Origin: an uncultured Porphyromonas sp.
GTDB taxonomy: Bacteria; Bacteroidota; Bacteroidia; Bacteroidales; Porphyromonadaceae
Reading direction: 5' to 3'
Assembly (NCBI GenBank): GCA_947253195.1
Contig: CAMXXM010000103.1
Location: 1 to 5,653, forward strand
DNA length: 5,653 bases
In this document: in pieces, positions 1-5,605 of the stretch
Position numbering within the stretch: the first letter of the stretch is position 1
How the letters are laid out: every line of letters starts with the position of its first letter
The notes under the pieces: model-generated
What the model was told of the DNA's origin: nothing
Seen by the model: the letters and a program-made list of their open reading frames with translations, nothing else
Databases searched by the model: none
Made by a program: the position numbers and the translations under genes

Positions 1-116
1 TGTGTAGACTGAATTACCAATGAATGATTATCCACCCATTTTATTGGATTATATTCCTTTTGAAGTGACCAGTCTATTGTCTTTGAATGTTCTTTTAGCG
101 GCAAAAGATGTAGGTG

Positions 117-2690
117 ATGATGTTTGACCTCTCTGATATTTCTCTCTTCTACTTAAAGAGTCGATTCTTGTTGTTTCTACCTCTTTTCACCGTTCCTATC
201 TCGATGTCAGCGCAGGATGAAATAAGTGGGTGTCTCATCAGCGGTCGAGTGGAGGTGGAGGGTGATGCGGATGCAGACGGGGTGACGGTGGTGGCGATGA
301 GTCCTCGAGACAGCACCGTCATTGCCTTTGCGATGACGGGGTCGGACGGTCTCTATGAGCTGAGACCTCAGTCGTCCCTCCCGCAGCTCCTTCTCGCAGC
401 CTACCGGATGGACACCGAGCGACAGGTAAGGCTTGTGGAGAATAGCTCTCGCCGTGAAGACTTCCGACTCAGGCCAAGAGCCACAGATCTCCGCGAAGTG
501 CTGGTGACCGCCCCCACGGTCTACCGTCAGGGTGATACACTCAGCTATGTGGTCTCGAGGCTGGCAGGAGAACACGATGAGGTGATAACGGATGTCCTCG
601 CCAGAGTGCCCGGGATGAGGGTAAAGAAAGGCGGGATGCTGGAGTACCTCGGCAAGTCGATCACCACGGTGATGATCGAGGGCGTGGATCTGACACAAGG
701 TGGATATGGTCTGATCACGGAGAATGTGACACCGAGGGATATCTCTGCCATCGAGATCCTTCAGTCCTTCGAGAAGATCCGTGCGCTACAGGATAAGCAG
801 CACTCAGAGGAGGTGGCAGTCAATCTAAAGCTATCCGGTCACGCCAAGGGCGTGTGGAGCTCCGCAGTCGATATTGCCGGCGGTTATGGTAAAGGGCTGC
901 GCAGCCAGGACAAGCTGACGGCTCACCACTTCACAAAGAAGCGTCAGCACCTGTTGCTCGGCTACTTCGACAACACCGGTCACCCGGATGCAGATCCTCT
1001 TGTCTTCGGTACGCGACAGTCTGATGTGGTATATCCCATAGTATCCGGCACCTACTCACCTCCCGGGGATCTCCCCGAGGAGAGCTACCTCGATAATACT
1101 ACAGCCTACCTCTCGCAGAGCAGTGCTATCATCCCTCGGGACAGTGTGGAGCTGAAGATCCGATCTCACTATACCTACAACCTCCTCCGTAAGCGGAGCG
1201 ATCGGGTGACCTCATATGTCGATCCTCCGCTCGTTCTATCCGAGATAACGCAGCTGAGGGAGCGACGTCACGAGGCGAAGCTCGAGGGTGACTATGAGCT
1301 CAATAAGCGCTCCCGATATCTGAGTGATCATCTGGAGCTCTCGCTCATGGATCTGCATGAGCCGGGCAGCATCGTGGCGGCTGACGAGCAGACCACGGAG
1401 CGGGTGTCTCGCTTTAGAGTCGGTGCCGTCAGCAATCGCCTCCGCCTTGTCCGATCACAGGTGTGGCTGCCTTACGAGCTACGGCTTGACCTTGGGTATC
1501 GTCAGTCTCAGGACAAGTATGAGGCGATGACCCCGGCTGCCGAGCCTATTACTCAGCGACTGGAGAGACAGCAGCTGAGCGGGTATCTCGGCTTCGCTCT
1601 CGTAGACATCAAGCCCGCAGACCACTGGCGATATCGTCCTGAGCTTTCCATCGACTATAGGCTGGACAGGTTCCGTGTGCCTCTCCTACTTGACCTCCCC
1701 ACGACGGAGATCAGCTTAGGTCAGCGACTGGAGTACAAGGGGCGGAAGCTCTTCGCACGCCTCTCTCTGCCGGCAGGTTACCTTGGGCAGAGAGGGTCGG
1801 GGCGCTGGTTTGTCCTCCCCTCGGGGTATCTGGAGTGGAAGCCTAACTTTCAGTGGACCATAGACGGAGGATCGACCTACAGCCATCGTCCCTCGAGATC
1901 GGAGCACCTCTTCCCCGGCACGCTGTATATGGACTACCGCACGATCCGCGATACCAAGGAGGTGTCTCCCTATGTGGATCATACGCTCTCCTCACATGTG
2001 CGGGTCACGTACTCGGATGTCTTCCGCCTGCTCTCGATTTTTGTGAGGGGAAGGCAGGCGACGGTATGGTCTGACTACCTCGATGATGTGCGGGTGACCG
2101 ACCAGGCTACCCTTATCCGCCACTGCCCCGGACCTCACCGTTGGAGTGACCTGGGTGCGGACCTGCAGATCTCCAAGGGGCTTGGATGGAGGAGCCTCGC
2201 GACCATCCTCGATCTGTCGCTGGACCGGATGAGCACGGAGGTGATGACCCGTGGCGAGCGGATGCCCTACGAGAGTCAGCTGCTGAGGGCGCACCTCCGC
2301 ATAAGTATGGCACCGGCTAAGGGTCTGACGCTGGAGTATGGAGTCAGCCCACAGCTCTCTCAGACCGACTATGGGGAGTCCTCAGCCTTTAGATCCCTCC
2401 GCCTCCGTCAGCAGCTGAAGTTCGGCTGGACCATCGTCCCCGGACTCTATCTCAATGTGGAGGGTCAGCATTCCCTCCTCCGCCACGACTCAGGTCGGGG
2501 AGAGAGCCTGCTCGTCGGGGGAGAGCTTGCCTACCTCCCATCGGAGAAGTGGCGCATCGCTCTCGTGGGACAAAACCTCCTCGGAGCGACAGACTACTCC
2601 GCTATCACCTACACAGACTTCGGTCAGCTGATCTCACGCTACCCACTGCGACCCCGTACCATTATGGTGCGGACTCACTTCACTTTCTGA
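117..2690 (+). CDS. TonB-dependent-receptor-like outer-membrane beta-barrel protein with carboxypeptidase-regulatory-like N-terminal domain
   Basis: Probable outer-membrane beta-barrel protein of about 857 residues; the substrate is unknown. Residues 1-33 look like a signal peptide: Lys/Arg near 14-16, a hydrophobic FLLFLPLF stretch, and likely cleavage after SMSA. Residues about 40-125 resemble the carboxypeptidase-regulatory-like/CNA-B fold common at the start of Bacteroidota receptors (SGRVEVEG, later DGLYELRP). Residues about 128-240 resemble a plug domain (VLARVPGMRV; then TVMIEGVDL; then ISAIEILQSFEKIRALQ). The rest alternates polar and aromatic residues as barrel strands do and ends in VRTHFTF, a terminal Phe typical of barrels inserted by the BAM machinery. 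It is shorter than a SusC protein (about 1000 residues) and no SusD partner follows, so glycan import is not supported. I see no clear TonB box. Start: GTG 114, ATG 117 and ATG 120 are all in frame; ATG 117 or 120 is preferred, and an in-frame TAG at 111 blocks further extension. It heads the GLPGLI/TPR operon. A similar barrel family, not strictly TonB-dependent, is possible. Confidence 0.85.
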   Translation: MMFDLSDISLFYLKSRFLLFLPLFTVPISMSAQDEISGCLISGRVEVEGDADADGVTVVAMSPRDSTVIAFAMTGSDGLYELRPQSSLPQLLLAAYRMDTERQVRLVENSSRREDFRLRPRATDLREVLVTAPTVYRQGDTLSYVVSRLAGEHDEVITDVLARVPGMRVKKGGMLEYLGKSITTVMIEGVDLTQGGYGLITENVTPRDISAIEILQSFEKIRALQDKQHSEEVAVNLKLSGHAKGVWSSAVDIAGGYGKGLRSQDKLTAHHFTKKRQHLLLGYFDNTGHPDADPLVFGTRQSDVVYPIVSGTYSPPGDLPEESYLDNTTAYLSQSSAIIPRDSVELKIRSHYTYNLLRKRSDRVTSYVDPPLVLSEITQLRERRHEAKLEGDYELNKRSRYLSDHLELSLMDLHEPGSIVAADEQTTERVSRFRVGAVSNRLRLVRSQVWLPYELRLDLGYRQSQDKYEAMTPAAEPITQRLERQQLSGYLGFALVDIKPADHWRYRPELSIDYRLDRFRVPLLLDLPTTEISLGQRLEYKGRKLFARLSLPAGYLGQRGSGRWFVLPSGYLEWKPNFQWTIDGGSTYSHRPSRSEHLFPGTLYMDYRTIRDTKEVSPYVDHTLSSHVRVTYSDVFRLLSIFVRGRQATVWSDYLDDVRVTDQATLIRHCPGPHRWSDLGADLQISKGLGWRSLATILDLSLDRMSTEVMTRGERMPYESQLLRAHLRISMAPAKGLTLEYGVSPQLSQTDYGESSAFRSLRLRQQLKFGWTIVPGLYLNVEGQHSLLRHDSGRGESLLVGGELAYLPSEKWRIALVGQNLLGATDYSAITYTDFGQLISRYPLRPRTIMVRTHFTF

Positions 2691-2727
2691 GCTTTTATTT
2701 ACCACCATTACATAGACCTTCACGATC

Positions 2728-3540
2728 ATGAAACCACTACTTACCCTCTTAACAGCCCTTGCCCTTGCCTTAGGCATCGTCCTGCCGGCATCGGGACAGA
2801 TAGCCACCTTTTGCCGCCCTGTCTCGGATGGCGACAGCATCGACAGGGTGGAGCTGACGGCAGTGTACAGGATGACCTACCACTTTGACCCCTCAGATAC
2901 CGCCACCCTTGTGACCGATGAGGTGTGGCTCGAGATAGGGAAGAAGATGAGCAAGCAGTACTCGCGGATCATGTGCGACCTGGATCTCAAGAGCGAGGAT
3001 GGCAGCGTGCTCCTCAATACGAATGAGCACGTCCTCCCGATCGTCGTATACACCGGTCTGCCCTCCGCTGATGAGGTCACAGTCGACTACCGCCTCCCAA
3101 TGACGGCACCTGTGATGCGCTATACTGAGAAGCGTCCCCGCCTCGACTGGCAGCTCGGGGAGGAGAAGCGGGAGATCGCAGGGAAGGAGTGCCAGGTGGC
3201 CACCTGCGACTTCGGCGGACGGCACTGGACGGCATGGTTTGCCCCCGATCTGCCCTATTCCTATGGTCCCTATAAGCTGGGAGGGCTCCCGGGTCTGATC
3301 CTGGAGCTGTATGATGGAGAGGACGACTACCACTACACCTGCATCGGATTTCGTATGGATGGAGAGCCGAAAATGCTTGAGTGGAAGTGGGATCAGAAGG
3401 AGACCACTAAGGAGCAGCTGCAGAAGCTGGTCCGCTCACTGTATGCCAATTCTGAGGCGACGATGAAGGCGCTCGGCGTGTCTGCAAAGTTTGGAGGTGA
3501 TCCGATGCTGGATCTGCCCTATAATCCGATCGAGAGATGA
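2728..3540 (+). CDS. GLPGLI family secreted protein
   Basis: A 270-residue exported protein of the GLPGLI family (TIGR01200), named for its best-conserved motif and first noted as a paralogous set in Porphyromonas gingivalis. Its biochemical role is not established. The sequence shows a signal peptide at residues 1-23 (a Leu/Ala-rich core, cleavage near ASG-Q). The family signature region is about 166-192: HWTAWFAPDLPYSYGP followed by the literal hexapeptide GLPGLI at 186-191. The C-terminus is YNPIER, close to the NPIE ending usual in the family. The length is typical and the gene looks intact. Five cysteines remain after the signal peptide (29, 83, 155, 160, 205), so disulphides are possible. 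It starts 37 bases after the outer-membrane protein gene, and its TGA overlaps the ATG of the TPR gene (ATGA at 3537-3540), which suggests co-transcription and translational coupling. GLPGLI genes are commonly found beside carboxypeptidase-regulatory-like outer-membrane receptors, so a shared envelope function is a reasonable inference. Confidence 0.93.
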   Translation: MKPLLTLLTALALALGIVLPASGQIATFCRPVSDGDSIDRVELTAVYRMTYHFDPSDTATLVTDEVWLEIGKKMSKQYSRIMCDLDLKSEDGSVLLNTNEHVLPIVVYTGLPSADEVTVDYRLPMTAPVMRYTEKRPRLDWQLGEEKREIAGKECQVATCDFGGRHWTAWFAPDLPYSYGPYKLGGLPGLILELYDGEDDYHYTCIGFRMDGEPKMLEWKWDQKETTKEQLQKLVRSLYANSEATMKALGVSAKFGGDPMLDLPYNPIER

Positions 3541-4781
3541 GCCGATACCGCCTTGCCTTACTCCTCGGTCTGTTGCTCTCTCCTCTCAGCTTGGTCGCCC
3601 AGTCGGTGACTGACCCCGAGGCGGAGGTGCAGCGACTGATCGATGAGGGGCTGTACTACCGCGCTCTGGAGCTGCTGGAGAGCTGCCCCGACAGCCTCAT
3701 GAGCCCCGTGATGCTCCGGCAGGAGACCCGCGTCCTCACCTCCTTTGTCCGATACGAGGAGGCGAAGGCACTGATCCTGCCGCTGGCGAAGGAGGAGGAC
3801 TCCGTGATCGACAAGCAACTGCTGGCGGGGATCTACGAGAGCATGCAGCAGCCGGACTCCGCCATCACCGTCCGCGAGCAGATCAGGCGGCTCTCTCCAT
3901 ACAATATCGTCAATATCCTCAGGCTCTCCGACCTCTACGAGCAGCAGGGAGTCGGTTTTCTCGGTCTGGCGATGATGAATAACTTCCTCTACCAGTATCC
4001 AGACAATCGCCCCGTGAGGCAACGTCGTGCAGCAGTCAGCTATGGTGCCGGCTACTATGATGATGCTTATGCCGACTTTGACACCCTCTACCACGCCGGG
4101 GATAGGAGTATGAATACGGTCTACTACCACGGTCAGTCCCTTATGCAGCAGGACTCCCTCACGCAGGCGATCCCGGTGCTGAAGGAGGCAATAAAGATCT
4201 CCGAGGAGGCCAATCCCTTCCCGATGATCGACCTCGCCACCATCTATATACAGCAGAAGGAGCCGACCGAGTCAGCACTCTACCTCGCCAAGGTGGACTC
4301 CCTCATGGAGCGGACCCCGCTCCGGATCCAGGTGCTCAAGAGCTACCACGACCTGATGGCAGAGACAGACTTCCTCCGAGGGGCATATCGCTCCACGCTC
4401 CGCCATCTCGGAGATCTCAGTCGCTTTGCCCCCGACCTGCCGGACATCCCATACAGGCAGGCTCTGACGTATAGGGAACTGGGAGATACCCCATCAGAGA
4501 TTAAGGCTCTGGAGACGTACCTTGAGTTGCGGAGTGCCCCGGGTCGAAACCCTCCCCGAGGGCTCTCTATGCCCGCAAGCGGCTGGAGCAGTTGCGTGAG
4601 GATCGCTTTATGGAGCAGCAGTGACTTACGAGGGACTCAGTGGTGGCCTTGCTCAGGTCCATGGCGGGAGCAATGTGCCATCGATGCAGGTTGGCTGCTC
4701 TCTCTCCTGATCTTTGAGAAAATTCTCTTACCGATATTAGGCTCATCCTTTACCGATATTAGTCGACTCTATTATCGGTAA
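3537..4781 (+). CDS. Exported tetratricopeptide-repeat (TPR) protein, frameshifted near its C-terminus
   Basis: Probable periplasmic or envelope TPR protein acting as a protein-interaction scaffold; its partners are unknown. Residues 1-22 are a signal peptide (Arg at 3 and 5, LALLLGLLLSPLSL core, cleavage near VAQ-S). The remainder is helical with TPR-like units, clearest at about 28-50 (IDEGLYYRALELLES), 195-222 (VYYHGQSLMQQDSL, then AIPVLKEAIK), 227-255 and 303-331 (IPYRQALTYRELGD, then EIKALETYLEL). As written the frame runs to TAA 4779-4781, giving 414 residues. After about residue 334 it loses TPR character and its last 17 or so codons are read from the 4729-4802 inverted repeat. The -1 frame instead gives RALYARKRLEQLREDRFMEQQ and stops at TGA 4622-4624, a convincing TPR C-terminus. 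Restoring one base would give about 362 residues. The start ATG overlaps the GLPGLI stop. Either the gene carries a real or technical one-base loss, or it uses ribosomal frameshifting. Confidence 0.85.
   Translation: MSRYRLALLLGLLLSPLSLVAQSVTDPEAEVQRLIDEGLYYRALELLESCPDSLMSPVMLRQETRVLTSFVRYEEAKALILPLAKEEDSVIDKQLLAGIYESMQQPDSAITVREQIRRLSPYNIVNILRLSDLYEQQGVGFLGLAMMNNFLYQYPDNRPVRQRRAAVSYGAGYYDDAYADFDTLYHAGDRSMNTVYYHGQSLMQQDSLTQAIPVLKEAIKISEEANPFPMIDLATIYIQQKEPTESALYLAKVDSLMERTPLRIQVLKSYHDLMAETDFLRGAYRSTLRHLGDLSRFAPDLPDIPYRQALTYRELGDTPSEIKALETYLELRSAPGRNPPRGLSMPASGWSSCVRIALWSSSDLRGTQWWPCSGPWREQCAIDAGWLLSLLIFEKILLPILGSSFTDISRLYYR
4541..4624 (+). other. Displaced C-terminal coding segment of the TPR gene (-1 frame)
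   Basis: Read in the -1 frame relative to the TPR start, these bases encode GSKPSP followed by RALYARKRLEQLREDRFMEQQ and a TGA stop at 4622-4624. The basic, helix-forming ending is what I expect at the end of such a TPR protein. The frame used upstream gives a Trp/Ser/Pro-rich sequence here with no TPR pattern. The crossover must lie within about 4531-4558. That interval contains the runs CCCC (4537-4540), GGG (4541-4543), CCC (4550-4552) and CCCC (4554-4557), where one base could have been lost. It also contains AAACCCT at 4547-4553, which in the upstream frame reads A_AAC_CCT and fits the X_XXY_YYZ form of a -1 slippery site. Confidence 0.75.
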
Positions 4782-4802
4782 AGGATGAGCCTAATATCGG
4801 TA
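4729..4802. repeat. 74-base inverted repeat built from four 8-base cores at 22-base period
   Basis: The two 30-base arms, 4729-4758 and 4773-4802, are perfect reverse complements around a 14-base centre (TTAGTCGACTCTAT, 4759-4772). The centre can add a few pairs (TAG 4760-4762 with CTA 4769-4771). Each arm is core, 14-base spacer, core. TACCGATA lies at 4729 and 4751 and its reverse complement TATCGGTA at 4773 and 4795, so all three steps are exactly 22 bases. The outer spacers (TTAGGCTCATCCTT and AAGGATGAGCCTAA) are reverse complements. A direct 13-base repeat, TTACCGATATTAG, occurs at 4728-4740 and 4750-4762. The 3' end can also form a small alternative hairpin (CTAATA-TCGG-TATTAG, 4791-4806). 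No T-tract follows on either strand, so it is not a standard intrinsic terminator. It could be a transcript-end hairpin, a REP-like dispersed element, or an array of protein-binding sites. Confidence 0.9.
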
Positions 4803-4806
4803 TTAG

Positions 4807-4870
4807 TGCGAGGGCTGATTTTCATAGAGTTATAGCTTGTCGATTTGAAGGGACTTATCTTGCCCTCGCA
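4807..4870. repeat. 9-base perfect inverted repeat with 46-base gap
   Basis: TGCGAGGGC (4807-4815) is matched by its reverse complement GCCCTCGCA (4862-4870). The outer edges carry similar sequence in direct orientation: TATCGGTATTAG (4795-4806) before the left arm and TCTCGGTATTGG (4871-4882) after the right arm, identical at 10 of 12 positions. In RNA this could close a long stem-loop just after the large hairpin. A chance match is possible at this length, so functional confidence is low. Confidence 0.45.
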
Positions 4871-4920
4871 TCTCGGTATTGGTGTCAGGGGCGCAGTGGC
4901 TTTTCCTTAGCGTGGGTGGT

Positions 4921-4967
4921 GCTTTTTGCCCCGGCTGCTGAGACTTGGCTCGGCGGGGGAAAAAAGC
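4921..4967. repeat. Imperfect inverted repeat upstream of the DUF2007 gene
   Basis: GCTTTTT-G-CCCC (4921-4932) pairs with GGGG-A-AAAAAGC (4956-4967): 11 pairs with one internal G/A mismatch around a 23-base loop. The T-tract is inside the 5' arm rather than after the hairpin, so it does not have intrinsic-terminator form on either strand. It could be a leader hairpin or operator upstream of the DUF2007-cobU unit. Confidence 0.35.
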
Positions 4968-4975
4968 GACCTTTG
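4944..4975 (+). promoter_or_regulatory. Weak candidate Bacteroidota-type promoter for the DUF2007-cobU unit
   Basis: The Bacteroidota sigma-ABfr consensus is TTTG near -33 and TAnnTTTG near -7, with a spacer of about 19-21 bases. Here CTTG (4944-4947) and GACCTTTG (4968-4975) each have one mismatch and are 20 bases apart. This would start transcription around 4980, about 40 bases before ATG 5022. The location is sensible, but the mismatches and the overlap with the 4921-4967 inverted repeat keep confidence low. Confidence 0.25.
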
Positions 4976-5021
4976 TGGGGTATGGAGATGGTCTCCGTAC
5001 GCAAGAGACAGAGTGACTATT

Positions 5022-5396
5022 ATGGAAAGGGATAATAAGGGGGAGGCTTTCGTGGAGGTCTTTAACTCCCTCAACCTCGAGGAGGTACGGCTGGCGGAGA
5101 CGCTCCTCCGGTCGGAGAGTATCATGGTGTCCGTCTCCGGGGAGACGGGGACACAGGTCTTCGGGCGGGTGCCGGGCTTGACCGGCGGCGTCTCGCTGAT
5201 GGTGCCCGCGATAGAGGAGGAGAGAGCGCTTCGCATCCTCCGGGAGGCCGGCTATCTGCCGGAGGCTGATCAGACCGACAGCGTCTATACCGTGGGGAAG
5301 AGTAGGAAGAGTCGGAGCGCCTCCAAGCAATTCTGGCTGATCACCGGGCTGATGGCGCTTCTCCTTATCCTCATCGCCTTAATGAACTACCTTTGA
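5022..5396 (+). CDS. DUF2007 family small protein with C-terminal membrane anchor
   Basis: A 124-residue protein of unknown biochemical function. Residues about 9-78 match the DUF2007 pattern (labelled a putative signal-transducing domain in Pfam): FVEVFNSLNLEEVRLAETLL, then a segment on the exposure of a sub-site (SESIMVSVSGE), then SLMVPAIEEERALRILREAGY. A basic linker (KSRKSRSASK, about 93-102) precedes one hydrophobic helix (FWLITGLMALLLILIALM, about 104-121). This suggests a tail-anchored inner-membrane protein with the domain on the cytoplasmic side, in line with the positive-inside rule. There is no signal peptide. ATG 5022 is chosen because the domain begins directly after it. An in-frame TTG at 4926 would add 32 residues without DUF2007 character. 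No strong Shine-Dalgarno site is visible. The gene lies 3 bases upstream of cobU and probably shares its transcript, but a role in cobalamin metabolism is not shown. Confidence 0.85.
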   Translation: MERDNKGEAFVEVFNSLNLEEVRLAETLLRSESIMVSVSGETGTQVFGRVPGLTGGVSLMVPAIEEERALRILREAGYLPEADQTDSVYTVGKSRKSRSASKQFWLITGLMALLLILIALMNYL

Positions 5397-5399
5397 TCG

Positions 5400-5605
5400 A
5401 TGGAGCATAGGATCATCTATGTCACCGGAGGTGCTCGCTCCGGGAAGAGTCGCTATGCGCAGTCGCTGGCAGAGTCGCTCTCCGATCATCCGGTCTACCT
5501 CGCCACGGCGCGGATTATGGATGAGGACTTCGAGCGTCGGGTGGAGCGCCACCGGCGGAACCGCGGGGAGCAGTGGACGACGGTGGAGGAGCCACTCCGC
5601 CTGAG
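5400..5605 (+). CDS. cobU: CobU: adenosylcobinamide kinase / adenosylcobinamide-phosphate guanylyltransferase (5' fragment, cut by contig end)
   Basis: N-terminal 68 codons of the bifunctional cobalamin enzyme. CobU phosphorylates adenosylcobinamide and then transfers GMP to form AdoCbi-GDP in nucleotide-loop assembly; it acts in the cytoplasm. Visible family features are the opening strand and P-loop (IIYVTGGARSGKSRYAQSLA, Walker A GGARSGKS at 10-17), VYLATARIMDEDFERRV at about 32-48, and HRRNRGEQWTTVEEP at 51-65. His51 lies where the guanylylated His of Salmonella CobU (His46) is expected. Full-length CobU is about 170-190 residues, so roughly two thirds are missing. The truncation is not biological: genomic sequence stops at 5605 and adapter begins at 5606. 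The frame stays open through the adapter, so an automatic translation would wrongly add SCLLYTSDAADETLWV. The ATG follows the DUF2007 stop by 3 bases, indicating co-transcription. Confidence 0.93.

Larger units (their letters stand above)
4625..5021 (+). other. Intergenic region between the TPR gene and the DUF2007 gene
   Basis: About 397 bases with no convincing gene on either strand. 4625-4728 shows nothing recognisable beyond the false extension of the TPR frame. 4729-4802 is a large inverted repeat made of four regularly spaced cores. 4807-4870 is a 9-base inverted repeat with a 46-base gap. 4921-4967 is an imperfect inverted repeat, followed by a weak promoter candidate. Minus-strand open frames here overlap the DUF2007 gene and show no family character. 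The length and repeats suggest the boundary between two transcription units. Confidence 0.7.

Noticed and set aside
1..18. Adapter sequence at the start of the window, since TGTGTAGA resembles the P5 arm start GTGTAGATCT
   Set aside because: The match stops after 7 bases (GTGTAGA), and neither mosaic end nor Read 1 or Read 2 tail is present. It is a chance similarity.
59..85. Promoter for the outer-membrane protein gene: TTTG (59-62) and TGTCTTTG (78-85)
   Set aside because: The -7-like element has only one mismatch, but the spacer is 15 bases, shorter than the usual 19-21, and no better -33 element sits at the right distance. The AT-rich leader probably holds a promoter, but I cannot place it.
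3558..4130. Long minus-strand open frame (190 codons) opposite the TPR gene
   Set aside because: It lies entirely within a well-supported + strand gene, shows no signal peptide or domain, and is explained by low stop frequency in G+C-rich DNA.
4625..4781. Genuine C-terminal extension of the TPR protein
   Set aside because: The sequence after the frame break has no TPR pattern, is rich in Trp, Ser and Pro, and its last residues are read from the inverted repeat. The -1 frame gives a far more convincing ending.
4729..4802. Rho-independent terminator for the TPR operon
   Set aside because: The stem is strong, but no run of T follows on either strand, and the arms contain an orderly repeated core that a terminator would not need. 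Kept as a repeat instead.
4728..4802. CRISPR-like array suggested by the regular 22-base spacing
   Set aside because: The repeats are only 8 bases, half are inverted, and two of the three spacers are reverse complements of each other. This is a palindromic element, not repeats with unique spacers, and no cas genes are present.
4926..5021. N-terminal extension of the DUF2007 protein from TTG 4926
   Set aside because: The extra 32 residues match nothing in the family, and ATG 5022 falls just before the domain starts.
4830..5330. Minus-strand open frame (166 codons) across the intergenic region and DUF2007 gene
   Set aside because: Most of it is antisense to the DUF2007 gene, whose domain and membrane helix are clear. 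The part outside shows no recognisable protein features.
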